Assembly: GCA_016794465.1 (NCBI GenBank)
Contig: JAEUKA010000053.1
Span: 19,999-83,998 of the forward strand
Length of the DNA: 64,000 bases
From: Myxococcales bacterium
GTDB taxonomy: Bacteria; Myxococcota_A; Polyangia; Palsa-1104; JAEUJZ01
Direction of reading: 5' to 3'
In this document: positions 8,440 to 15,917 of the stretch, one piece after another
Layout: every line of letters begins with the position of its first letter
Numbering within the stretch: position 1 is the first letter of the stretch
Made by a program: the position numbers and the translations under genes
Notes under the pieces: generated by a model
Seen by the model: only the letters and a program-made list of their open reading frames with translations
The model's database searches: none
Told to the model about the DNA's origin: nothing

Positions 8440-9144
8440 CTGAGACACGAAAGCCGCCCCTCTCCCACCGAGCAGTATCGAGTCAACCACCGCATCCGCA
8501 TTCCTCGCGTCCGTGTGATCGGTAGCGACGGTCAACAGATCGGCATTCTGGAAACCCCAGATGCACTTCGCCTCGCCCGCGAAGAGGGACTCGACCTAGT
8601 CGAGATCTCCCCGAAGGCTGTGCCGCCCGTCTGCAAGATCATGGACTATGGTCGCTTCAAATACGAAACGGCCAAAAAGGAACGTGAAGAGCGCAGCAAG
8701 CGCACCGTGATCGAGGTCAAGGAGATGAAGTTTCGTCCCAAGACCGACGAACACGACTTTGACTTCAAGGTAAAACACATCCGCGAGTTCCTGGCCGAGG
8801 GAAACAAGGCCAAGCTGGTCATCCAGTTTCGTGGCCGCGAGATTGTGCACCCCGAGGTCGGCCAGAACGTGCTGCGGCGAGTTGTGGAGGCGTGTCAGGA
8901 CGTTGGGATTGTCGAGCAGCCGCCGATGATGGAAGGTCGGCGAATGCTGATGATCATTGGTCCGCGTCCACAGGCTGCCACCAAGCCAAGGCCCGTCGCG
9001 CCAAGTCCGGCTCCTGCGGGGGCTCCATCCGTGGCTGCTGCGGCGCCCGTGGCCAGTGCATCGCCCGTGACAGCTCCACCGCCGGCAATGTCCGCTGCGC
9101 CCGCCTCAGCAGCGGCCGTTTCTGTTCCGAAAGTGGAGCGCTGA
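8440..9144 (+). CDS. infC: Translation initiation factor IF-3, CTG start, Ala/Pro-rich tail
   Basis: IF-3 binds the 30S subunit and checks start-codon pairing. The N-domain begins YRVNHRIRIPRVRVIGSDG and continues with LVEISPKAVPPVCKIMDYG; the C-domain has KTDEHDFDFKVKHI and KLVIQFRGREIVHPE. The conserved N-terminus lies upstream of the first GTG (8515), and no ATG, GTG or TTG exists between the in-frame stop at 8407 and that core. The best start is CTG at 8440, with GGAG at 8428-8431 eight bases ahead. Unusual initiation codons are known for infC in other bacteria, where they allow self-repression. After residue 175 the protein has about 60 extra residues rich in Ala, Pro, Ser and Val, recalling the tail of Myxococcus Dsg. 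Confidence 0.9.
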   Translation: MRHESRPSPTEQYRVNHRIRIPRVRVIGSDGQQIGILETPDALRLAREEGLDLVEISPKAVPPVCKIMDYGRFKYETAKKEREERSKRTVIEVKEMKFRPKTDEHDFDFKVKHIREFLAEGNKAKLVIQFRGREIVHPEVGQNVLRRVVEACQDVGIVEQPPMMEGRRMLMIIGPRPQAATKPRPVAPSPAPAGAPSVAAAAPVASASPVTAPPPAMSAAPASAAAVSVPKVER

Positions 9145-9242
9145 GTCGACGCTACGGAAAGCCGGACGAACCTGGGCGAGCTTCTGCTAGGATGAGCCTG
9201 ACGATGCAGGCTCTGCCGGGTTTGCAGTCGGGAAGACCAGAT

Positions 9243-9557
9243 ATGCACGACACAAACCGATCATCGCAAAGCAGCCCTGGCAACGGACTACTCGGGAAGC
9301 TGCTGTTGGCTGTGTGCGTGGCTGTGGTTGGCTGTGGTGGCAGTGCCCCCGAAGCCAGCGCAGCGCTTATCAGTGGCATGCCGCGCTGTGACGCGTCGCT
9401 GCTGCATCCACACATCTCTGTTGGTAGCGTCGCCGGTCAGCCCGGCAAGACGATCGTCTACGTTGATGGAGTGATGGCCTGCGTCGACGACAGCAGCCGA
9501 GTGGATCAGATCCTCACCCAGCTGGAAATCCGCAGTCCAGGCATCCTCGCTCGCTAG
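9243..9557 (+). CDS. Small predicted lipoprotein
   Basis: A 104-residue protein with a hydrophobic segment LLGKLLLAVCVAVVGCGG whose VVGC is a good lipobox, so the mature protein should be anchored by a lipidated Cys at about residue 32. The rest (GMPRCDASLLHPHISVGSV, IVYVDGVMACVDDSS) has two further Cys that could pair. No family is recognised. The ATG at 9243 is chosen over one at 9192 because of the purine-rich GGGAAGA ahead of it. A loose -24/-12-like string (GG at 9174-9175 and GC at 9186-9187) lies upstream, too weak to call. Confidence 0.6.
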   Translation: MHDTNRSSQSSPGNGLLGKLLLAVCVAVVGCGGSAPEASAALISGMPRCDASLLHPHISVGSVAGQPGKTIVYVDGVMACVDDSSRVDQILTQLEIRSPGILAR

Positions 9558-9582
9558 CCCGCCCGACAGTTCGATCTAAAAG

Positions 9583-10749
9583 CTAAAACGCCGCGCTGCC
9601 GGTGATGTCCTCGCCGACAATCAGCGTATGGATGTGATCGGTGCCCTCGTAGGTGAAGACCGACTCGAGGTTGCACATGTGACGGCCGCTCTGATACTCG
9701 TCGGTGATGCCGTTGGCGCCGAGCAGATCGCGGGCGTTGCGGGCGCACTCAAGGGCCATCTTGACGTTGTTGCGCTTGGCGAGGCTGACCTGCTGCGGTC
9801 GGCTCTTGCCGGCCTCTTTCAGTCGCCCCAGCTGTAGACATAGCAGCTGCGCCTTGGTGATCTCTTGCAGCATGTCGACGAGCTTGAGCTGCACCAGCTG
9901 ATGCGCGGCGATCGGCTTGCCAGCAAACTGGACCCGTTCCTTGCAGTACGACAGCGCCTCGTCGTAACAGGCCATCGCCGCGCCGACCGCTCCGAACGCA
10001 ATGCCGAAGCGCGCTTGGTTCAGACACGACAGCGGGCCCCGCAGACCCTTGACCCCCGGCAGCAGCGAGGACTTTGGTAGCAAGCAGTCCTCGAAAATCA
10101 GCTCTGAAGTGACCGAAGCGCGCAGCGAGAACTTGCCGTGGATGTCGCGGGTCGAGAAGCCAGGCAGGCCGCGCTCGACGACAAAGCCGCGCACCAGACC
10201 ATCATCGCACTTGGCCCACACCACCGCTAGGTCGGCAAGCCCGCCAGAGGTGATCCAGCGCTTCTCGCCGCTCAGCACGTAGCCGTCGCTGGTTTCGCGA
10301 GCGGTGGTGCGCATGCCGCCGGGGTTGCTGCCAAAGTCCGGCTCGGTGAGGCCAAAGCAGCCGATCAGCTCGCCGCTGGCCAGCTTCGGGAGGTAGCGCA
10401 GCTTCTGTTCTTCGCTGCCGAAAGCGTGAATTGGATACATCACCAGCGCGCCCTGCACCGACGCGAAGCTGCGGACACCGGAGTCGCCGCGCTCCAGCTC
10501 CTGCATGATCAGTCCGTAAGCGACCGCGCCGAGTCCCGGGCAGCCGTAGCCGACGAGGTTTGCGCCCAGCGCCCCGAGCGTACCAAGCCGCCGAGGCCAC
10601 GTTTGGTCGAAGGTCCCGTCGCGGAAATGGCGGCCGATGACGGGCATGATCTCGTCGTCGACAAAGCGGCGGAACGTGGCGGAAATCAGCTTCTCTTCGT
10701 CGGTGAGTAGGTCGGCAACCTGAAAGTAATCAACGCCGTGAAAAGGCAT
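9583..10749 (-). CDS. gcdH: Glutaryl-CoA dehydrogenase
   Basis: A 388-residue FAD enzyme of the acyl-CoA dehydrogenase family, closest in sequence feel to glutaryl-CoA dehydrogenase, which oxidises and decarboxylates glutaryl-CoA to crotonyl-CoA in lysine and tryptophan breakdown. Marks are VQGALVMYPIHAFGSEEQK, ELIGCFGLTEPDFGSNP (FAD/substrate loop), EKRWITSGGLADLAVVWA, ARFGIAFGAVGAAMACYDEA and, near the end, FTYEGTDHIHTLIVGEDITG, which holds the catalytic Glu in YEGT. Length is typical. Only an unrelated methyltransferase gene lies upstream on this strand, so pathway partners are elsewhere. Other short-chain acyl-CoA dehydrogenases are a less likely alternative. Confidence 0.85.
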   Translation of the reverse strand: MPFHGVDYFQVADLLTDEEKLISATFRRFVDDEIMPVIGRHFRDGTFDQTWPRRLGTLGALGANLVGYGCPGLGAVAYGLIMQELERGDSGVRSFASVQGALVMYPIHAFGSEEQKLRYLPKLASGELIGCFGLTEPDFGSNPGGMRTTARETSDGYVLSGEKRWITSGGLADLAVVWAKCDDGLVRGFVVERGLPGFSTRDIHGKFSLRASVTSELIFEDCLLPKSSLLPGVKGLRGPLSCLNQARFGIAFGAVGAAMACYDEALSYCKERVQFAGKPIAAHQLVQLKLVDMLQEITKAQLLCLQLGRLKEAGKSRPQQVSLAKRNNVKMALECARNARDLLGANGITDEYQSGRHMCNLESVFTYEGTDHIHTLIVGEDITGSAAF

Positions 10750-10787
10750 CGCAGCCTCCTGTTGGTACTGTGGGAACGCGCGGCGAC

Positions 10788-11741
10788 TCAGCGTCTCACG
10801 GCGCAGACGAGCAGCTCGAGGCCGGCGCGGGTGATGGCAGAGTCGGTCGGGACTTCCTCGTGGGTGATGTCAAAAGCGGGCCGCAGTCGGGCGCGAAGCT
10901 CGTCGCGGCTTGAGGCATAGGGCGGACCGCCGGGATAGTCATGGGGATAAAACAGTCCGACGAGAACACCGCCGGGACGGAGCAGCTGGGCGACCGCCCG
11001 CATGTACTCATCGCGACGGTGCGGCTCGATGGCGCAGAAGCAGTTGTGCTCGACCACCCGATCGAAGCGGCCGCACTGACGAGGATCGCGGCTCGGCCAG
11101 GAAAACAGATCTTGCTGCTCGAAGGTGACGGTGGCGGACAGGCCTTTGGCAGCAGCGGATCGCCGGGACAGCTCGACGGCGGCTGGCGCGATGTCAATGC
11201 CCACCACGTGTGACGCCGGCTCCCCAACCTCGGCGAGCAGCAGCGCTTCATGACCGCGCCCACAGCCCACCACCAGCGACCACTCACCACGCCGAGGCGG
11301 ATGAGCAGCAAAGTAGCGAGCCAGCGGCGGCGTCGCCCGGCCCATCTCCCAGCCATCGCCCCCGTGGTGATACAGATACTCCCAGCGTGACTCCACATCG
11401 AGCCCGGGCGGATCAGGCGTACGTGCCATCGCTTCCCGTCGAGCATTCCGCGCCAGCTCGCGCAGCAGCGTCTGCGCTTCCTGATAGTCGAGCGACTCGA
11501 TGCGGCTGCCACAGCGAACCGCGATGGTCTTGGCATCGGCGTCCAGCCACAGCTCTGCGAACACTTCCCCGTCGGGCAGGCGTCCGGTCTGCCACAGCCA
11601 GGTTTGCAGCGCCTTACCACCGTCGAGGATTCGTGCAGTAGCCTCGGGACCCAGCATGCCGTCCACCACTCGCTCGGGGTGAGTGGCGCGCACCTTCGTC
11701 ACAAGCTGCGTCGTATTGATATGTAGCGTTCGCAGTTCCAC
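10788..11741 (-). CDS. SAM-dependent methyltransferase, TPMT-like
   Basis: A 317-residue class I methyltransferase. The SAM site is SLVVGCGRGHEALLLAEVG (motif I, about residue 155) with VVGIDIAPAAVELSRR (acidic motif II) and FDRVVEHNCFCAIEP / LLRPGGVLVGLFYP (motifs IV-VI). The segment GGDGWEMGRATPPLARYF just ahead is the hallmark of the thiopurine/thiol methyltransferase family. About 110 N-terminal residues (TTQLVTKVRATHPERVVDG...) precede the catalytic domain and are not part of that family; they look like a small alpha/beta add-on. The physiological substrate is unknown, perhaps a thiol, tellurite or selenite as reported for bacterial TPMT homologues. Confidence 0.8.
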   Translation of the reverse strand: MELRTLHINTTQLVTKVRATHPERVVDGMLGPEATARILDGGKALQTWLWQTGRLPDGEVFAELWLDADAKTIAVRCGSRIESLDYQEAQTLLRELARNARREAMARTPDPPGLDVESRWEYLYHHGGDGWEMGRATPPLARYFAAHPPRRGEWSLVVGCGRGHEALLLAEVGEPASHVVGIDIAPAAVELSRRSAAAKGLSATVTFEQQDLFSWPSRDPRQCGRFDRVVEHNCFCAIEPHRRDEYMRAVAQLLRPGGVLVGLFYPHDYPGGPPYASSRDELRARLRPAFDITHEEVPTDSAITRAGLELLVCAVRR

Positions 11742-11771
11742 GCGGCGGGCTTCCTATTTTGCGACTGCGGA

Positions 11772-12278
11772 CTAGCCGAACACTTTTTTGGTCAGGCCGC
11801 CGCTCGCATCCAGAGACAGCACGGACTCGAAGCCACCGACAGACTCACCGGCGACAAACAGCAGGGGAAACTCGGTGGCGTGCGCCTTGGTGAGCGCCCA
11901 GCTGCGGGTCGCTTCATCATCGGTTACATCGAGGACTTGGTACGGAATGCTCCGACCTTTGAGCACATCCTCGAGCCGCTTGCGCTCGCGCACAAACTGA
12001 TCGGTGACGTAGAGCATGACCGGCGCCGCCTCTTTCTTCGCCGGTGCCACGTGGCCGGCGCGCGCTTTTTCGGCCAGCGCTTGCAGGCGCTCTTCCTCGG
12101 CTTGGCGACGCTCCAGCTCGTCCGAAGCCGCCAGTGGACGCCCGAGCAGGTCGTTGACAAACCCCGCTGCCCGTCGCGCATACCGTACCGGCGGCAGAAA
12201 ATTGCCCGTCTCAGACGAGATTGCCGCATACGCCAGCGTCTTGCCGCGACGAAGAACACCTTCAACAGCTTTTTTCAT
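11772..12278 (-). CDS. Glutaredoxin-fold protein lacking the CXXC site
   Basis: A 168-residue protein. Residues 1-50 are basic (MKKAVEGVLRRGKTLAYAAI...RYARRAAGFVNDLLG), 51-85 are a charged helix, and 86-168 have the thioredoxin/glutaredoxin order: PVMLYVTDQFVRERKRLEDVL, YQVLDVTDDEATR, FPLLFVAGESVGGFESV. Where glutaredoxins have CPYC the sequence is TDQFVRER, so redox chemistry by the usual Cys pair is impossible. The cis-Pro (FPLLF) and the GG glutathione-binding loop are kept. It may bind glutathione or a partner without catalysis. It lies between the methyltransferase and the L,D-transpeptidase on the same strand. Confidence 0.6.
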   Translation of the reverse strand: MKKAVEGVLRRGKTLAYAAISSETGNFLPPVRYARRAAGFVNDLLGRPLAASDELERRQAEEERLQALAEKARAGHVAPAKKEAAPVMLYVTDQFVRERKRLEDVLKGRSIPYQVLDVTDDEATRSWALTKAHATEFPLLFVAGESVGGFESVLSLDASGGLTKKVFG

Positions 12279-12341
12279 AAGGACTCACTCATTACGCGGC
12301 GGGTCTACCGCTGTCAACGGCTTACCTTGCGGGTCGCGTGG

Positions 12342-13856
12342 CTACTTGCGGACGATGACGCGGGTGCCTCGGGGCAGCGACGGACCTCCGCGATGCGACG
12401 GCGTGGTGATGGTGTGCCAGCCGATCGGCAGATCGGGCGAGGTGAAGGAGAAGAACTGCTCGGCGGCGGGCGGGCTCAGGTTGACGCAGCCGTGGCTGAC
12501 GGCGTGGCCAAGCTTGTCGTGCCACAGCACCGCGTGCAGGCCAATTCGACCGTTGAAAAACTGGGCGTGCGGCACTTCCCGAAAGTCGTATTGCGACGCG
12601 GCCCCAGCGAGGTTGGCCATCGTCTGCGTCAAGTATTTGCGATAGATGTAAAACGAACCGGGCGGTGTCGAGCCCTCGATTCCCGTCGACACCAGCGCTG
12701 CGAAGATCGGCTTGGCACCCTGATAGGCGATGGCGACCTGCTCGGAGAGGTGGATGTCGATCCAGTGCTCGTCGGTTGAGATCCCGGGCGGCGGCGACAT
12801 CGGCAGCACTCGCCGGAGCTGCTGCGTCTCGACCTCGAACTGGCTTGCTGAAACCCAGGCCGGCTTGCTGGAACCAACGGCCCGCAGCGCCACTCGGGTG
12901 GACTCGGGGAGGACGACAGCTTGACGACCCGGTGAGCTCTCGGTGCCTTCGCTTAGGTAGAGCACGCCGTAGCGCGGCAGATACGCCACCGGTCCAGCGT
13001 CGGACTTGGGCAGAAAGATCGGGACACCATCTTCCCCAACCGGCGGCACCGCCCACGCCAGCCGCTGACCGGGCGGCACCGAGTCGAGCTTCACCGCCGG
13101 CGCATCGGGCGGGTCATACAGCTGCACGTCGCTCTTGGGCAGCCACTGGCGACCGATCAGCTGGACCTCAGCGCCTCGGGCCTGGGTCACTGTGACGCCA
13201 TCGCCCTTGTGGAGAATCTGCCGCAGAAAGCTACCGGTGCCGCGCAGCCGGGTCACCAGCGCCGAGACGACGCCATAGCGAAACCGCTGCCAGCCCGAGC
13301 TCTTTTCTTGCGCGGGTGGACTGGAGAGATAGCCCGGCTCGACGTTGACTTCAGCGGCGCAGACATAACCACTGGGAAGCGCCGAGAGCCAGCTGCGACA
13401 CAGACCGGTGTGGGTGCTCAGCGGCTGTCCGACGAGAATGGCAGTGTGACCGCGCAGCTCGCCGAGCGTCGTCGCTGCATAGCTTGGTAGCGCCAGGATC
13501 TTCACCGGCAGATCGCGCCGTTTCGGCAGCGCCCAGCGGACCGCGATCTCTCCAGCCGGTGGTGGCTCAGGCTCGACGAGAGGCTTTGGCGGCGTGCCGA
13601 CTGGCGCTTGCCGCAGCGGACCGTCACTTGGGCGCCCTGTCGACAGTCGCAGCTTGCCCGGCCAGAGCCAACGCTTGCCGACTCGGAGCGCTTCGCGGCT
13701 TCGCGACTGCGGACGCAGCTCTTGACTCGGTGACAGCGTCGGACGATGGATCGGCGCCGAGAATCGACCGTGTCGCGGTCCTCCCCACGCCTGCGCCCCC
13801 CCGAGCGTCACCAGCAAGAGCAGCCCCCAAGGACTGTGCATACGCCTGCTCGACAT
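12342..13856 (-). CDS. Exported L,D-transpeptidase (YkuD domain)
   Basis: A 504-residue protein with an N-terminal signal peptide (SPWGLLLLVTLGGAQAWG). The first 330 residues carry beta-rich segments with SH3-like spacing (GVTVTQARGAEVQLIGRQWL, VPIFLPKSDAGPVAYLPRYG) that probably bind the wall. The YkuD domain follows, about 360-504: HWIDIHLSEQVAIAYQGAKP, ALVSTGIEGSTPPGSFYIY, GLHAVLWHDKLGHAVSHGCVN, where SHGC supplies the catalytic Cys and His. These enzymes make 3-3 peptidoglycan crosslinks or tether proteins to the wall, in the periplasm. Start at 13856; an ATG five codons further in is an alternative. No partner gene is adjacent. Confidence 0.85.
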   Translation of the reverse strand: MSSRRMHSPWGLLLLVTLGGAQAWGGPRHGRFSAPIHRPTLSPSQELRPQSRSREALRVGKRWLWPGKLRLSTGRPSDGPLRQAPVGTPPKPLVEPEPPPAGEIAVRWALPKRRDLPVKILALPSYAATTLGELRGHTAILVGQPLSTHTGLCRSWLSALPSGYVCAAEVNVEPGYLSSPPAQEKSSGWQRFRYGVVSALVTRLRGTGSFLRQILHKGDGVTVTQARGAEVQLIGRQWLPKSDVQLYDPPDAPAVKLDSVPPGQRLAWAVPPVGEDGVPIFLPKSDAGPVAYLPRYGVLYLSEGTESSPGRQAVVLPESTRVALRAVGSSKPAWVSASQFEVETQQLRRVLPMSPPPGISTDEHWIDIHLSEQVAIAYQGAKPIFAALVSTGIEGSTPPGSFYIYRKYLTQTMANLAGAASQYDFREVPHAQFFNGRIGLHAVLWHDKLGHAVSHGCVNLSPPAAEQFFSFTSPDLPIGWHTITTPSHRGGPSLPRGTRVIVRK

Positions 13857-14055
13857 GCTGTGGCTCGCCCATTATATCAGGCGTCACCGTCGACAAAGCA
13901 GCCACCGAAAAGCGCCACGATTTCGCGAGCTTGGCTGACCTGGCCCGATCGGATGCGGGCCGCAACCTACAAAGGTGAGGTCTAGACCCCCAGCCAGGGC
14001 CGTCGTGCGGGCGCTCTGCCGAGTGAAAATGGGTCAAATTTTGCCCGATTTCTCC

Positions 14056-14071
14056 TGGCAAGCCGCTTGCA
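14056..14071 (+). promoter_or_regulatory. Near-consensus sigma-54 (-24/-12) promoter
   Basis: The 16 bases here, TGGCAAGCCGCTTGCA, match the sigma-54 consensus TGGCACG-N4-TTGCW at every defined position but one (A for C at position 6), with the invariant GG and GC at the correct spacing. Initiation would fall near 14082, leaving about 30 bases of leader and a GGAGG ribosome site before the ATG at 14112. A sigma-54 activator gene is present at 24502-25953 in this window, but nothing links it to this site directly. Confidence 0.7.
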
Positions 14072-14111
14072 TTGCCATCCAGCCATTCCTGCTACCTGTC
14101 TGGAGGCTCTG

Positions 14112-14939
14112 ATGCGTCGTTCGTCGCTGTTTGCGGTTGGTGCGTGCTTGATGTTGTCGTCCCTGCTCGTCGGCTGTGGCAGCGAGCTGTCCTCCGAGGC
14201 TGTGGGCGAGGCTCCTGGTGAGCAAGAAGCCGTCCTCGATGCACCGAATAGCGAGCTTCAAGCCGAGGCCGCCCGCGTCGGTGAGCCCGCCGAAGTGACC
14301 GCCACCAGCCTCAACCTGCGCAGCGGACCCAGTACCAGCTACGGCATCATCGCCAGCATGCCGCGCGGCACCGTCGTCCAGGTCCACAGCGTCTCCAGCG
14401 GCTGGTACAAGATCACCTGGGGCAGTCGAACCGGCTGGTGCTCGGGGCAGTACCTCACCCCACACGCGATCCAAGGCGGCGTCGCCGAGGCCATCCAGCG
14501 CGCCGAGTCAGGCGTAGGCTTTTCCTACTGGTGGGGCGGTGGCTGCTGGAAGCCCGGCTCCAGTGAAAAAGGCAGCTGCAGCGGCTCATGTCCATCGTGC
14601 TCGCACCGTGGCAGCTACGGCGCCGACTGCTCTGGCTACGTCGCCAAGGTCTGGCAAGTGCCCGGTGCCAGCTCCGTGTCGAGCTGTTCCCATCCGTACT
14701 CGACCTACAACTTCACCAACGAGTCGCGCGAGTGGCGCACGGTCGCACGCGGCTCGGCCAAGCGCGGCGATGCCTTTGTGTATAACCAAAACGGCGCCGG
14801 CCACATCTTCTTATTCGACAATGGCGATCCGTGGGGCTGGATGAAAGCCTATGAGGCCAAAGGCTGCAGCTACGGCATTGTTTACGGCTCACGCACCGCC
14901 GGCTCGAACTACAAAGTCATTCGCCGCGACGGCTTCTAG
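14112..14939 (+). CDS. SH3b-NlpC/P60-type wall hydrolase lipoprotein
   Basis: A 275-residue predicted lipoprotein: signal RRSSLFAVGACLMLSSLLVG followed by Cys in the lipobox LVGC. An SH3b domain at about 60-125 shows VTATSLNLRSGPSTSYGII and GTVVQVHSVSSGWYKI. The catalytic part at about 130-275 has VGFSYWWGGGCW, GADCSGYVAKVW with the nucleophile Cys, and GAGHIFLFDNGDPWGW with the general-base His, as in NlpC/P60 cysteine peptidases that cut peptidoglycan stem peptides. An insert CSGSCPSCSHRG has four Cys, perhaps for metal or disulfides. The ATG at 14112 has GGAGG six bases ahead, better than an in-frame ATG 45 bases earlier. The sigma-54-like promoter upstream suggests signal-controlled expression. 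Confidence 0.8.
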   Translation: MRRSSLFAVGACLMLSSLLVGCGSELSSEAVGEAPGEQEAVLDAPNSELQAEAARVGEPAEVTATSLNLRSGPSTSYGIIASMPRGTVVQVHSVSSGWYKITWGSRTGWCSGQYLTPHAIQGGVAEAIQRAESGVGFSYWWGGGCWKPGSSEKGSCSGSCPSCSHRGSYGADCSGYVAKVWQVPGASSVSSCSHPYSTYNFTNESREWRTVARGSAKRGDAFVYNQNGAGHIFLFDNGDPWGWMKAYEAKGCSYGIVYGSRTAGSNYKVIRRDGF

Positions 14940-15028
14940 TCCTCCCCCGAAATCGCCAGTCGTTCCCGCAGCTATGTCGATATGATTCGACTGGAAAATA
15001 GCTCGCGCGCTATCATCATCAAAATACG

Positions 15029-15286
15029 CTAATCGCCTTGGCCTCGGTTGTTGCTGACGGTGGCGCGGATGGCCGGCTCAAAGGCCTCGCAGCCGGTGCA
15101 GGCCCAGGACTCCCAGCGCCCAACGCAGGCTTTGCTGAGGCAAATTTGATAAAAATGGCACTCAAAACGCCGGAACGGCTGCTCACTGTCAGCCAGCTTC
15201 AGACGCAGCGGATTGCATGTCGGCAAGATCCGAACCTCCTCACACCGACCAGGCAGCTCACTTGGATGGCGTGCGATGAGAAACAC
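15029..15286 (-). CDS. Small Cys-rich protein, possible zinc binder
   Basis: An 85-residue protein with seven Cys: CEEVRILPTC, then ECHFYQICLSKACVGRWE, then SWACTGCEAFEP. The pattern of CHFxxxC followed by a Trp-rich linker and CxxC resembles small metal-binding proteins common in deltaproteobacterial and myxobacterial genomes, but I cannot name a family. It lies in a stretch with unusually low GC for this window. A competing frame on the other strand (15038-15403) lacks any recognisable pattern, so this strand is preferred. The true start may be one of several codons near 15286. Confidence 0.45.
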   Translation of the reverse strand: MFLIARHPSELPGRCEEVRILPTCNPLRLKLADSEQPFRRFECHFYQICLSKACVGRWESWACTGCEAFEPAIRATVSNNRGQGD

Positions 15287-15524
15287 TCAAAATACATCAT
15301 ACGCAAAAAAGAGCGAGACACCAGCCTCAGTCCATCGCGCATAGTGATGCAAAAGAAATTGCAAGAAATTACGAACCACAAACTACGAAGTTTTTCAGCC
15401 TAGTGCGAAGAAAATAGCGAAGAGCAACCGGAATGACTGCTTGTGCAGATTCCACCACGCGCCTACGCTGAAAAATGTGTAAGAAAGTCGGTTTTTAACA
15501 GTCGGTCTAGGATGGAGGTCGGTG

Positions 15525-15893
15525 ATGGCGGACACAAACGTATCGACGAATCAACCGGATGAGCGCATCGGCGGTGGTGGATCGAACAAAGTGGGGCTGG
15601 TGGTGGGTGTGCTGGCGATCGGCAGCCTGATCGGCTTTTTGTACTACCGATCGCTGGGGACGGGGACGGGCGAGGCTCCGAGTGCGCTGGCGGGGTTTCG
15701 GGCGGCGATGGCGACAGAGTGCAAGCTCGACCAGTTTGCCAAGCCGGTCGATGCTCAGCTGCTGGCGCTGTACGACGGCAGCAGTCGTATGCAAGGGGTG
15801 ATCGCGGAACAGGCGGGCATTCTCAAGCGCGGCCAGCCCGACTGCGACCGGATCGTCAAGGTCCTGAAAAGCGTCAGCTATCCCGTCGAGTAG
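15525..15893 (+). CDS. Single-pass membrane protein of unknown function
   Basis: A 122-residue protein: a polar N-terminus (about 22 residues), one membrane helix (VGLVVGVLAIGSLIGFLYY) and an approximately 80-residue outer domain with two Cys (ECKLDQF, PDCDRIVK) that could form a disulfide. No family is recognised. The frame opens with GTG at 15522 directly before the ATG at 15525; GGAGG at 15514-15518 is six bases from the ATG, so that is the chosen start. About 240 bases of AT-richer DNA upstream (15287-15524) contain no gene that I can support and probably hold its promoter. Confidence 0.6.
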   Translation: MADTNVSTNQPDERIGGGGSNKVGLVVGVLAIGSLIGFLYYRSLGTGTGEAPSALAGFRAAMATECKLDQFAKPVDAQLLALYDGSSRMQGVIAEQAGILKRGQPDCDRIVKVLKSVSYPVE

Positions 15894-15917
15894 CGCAGGG
15901 CGGTGGCGTTTGCGGGA

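Noticed and set aside
8515..9144. infC starting at the GTG at 8515
   Set aside because: It would remove the conserved first segment of the N-domain (YRVNHRIRIPRVRV), so initiation must be further upstream.
9173..9188. Sigma-54-like site ahead of the small lipoprotein
   Set aside because: GG and GC are correctly spaced, but most of the remaining consensus is missing.
15038..15403. 121-codon plus-strand frame in the AT-richer island
   Set aside because: No pattern or ribosome site; the opposite strand has a patterned Cys-rich frame over the same bases.
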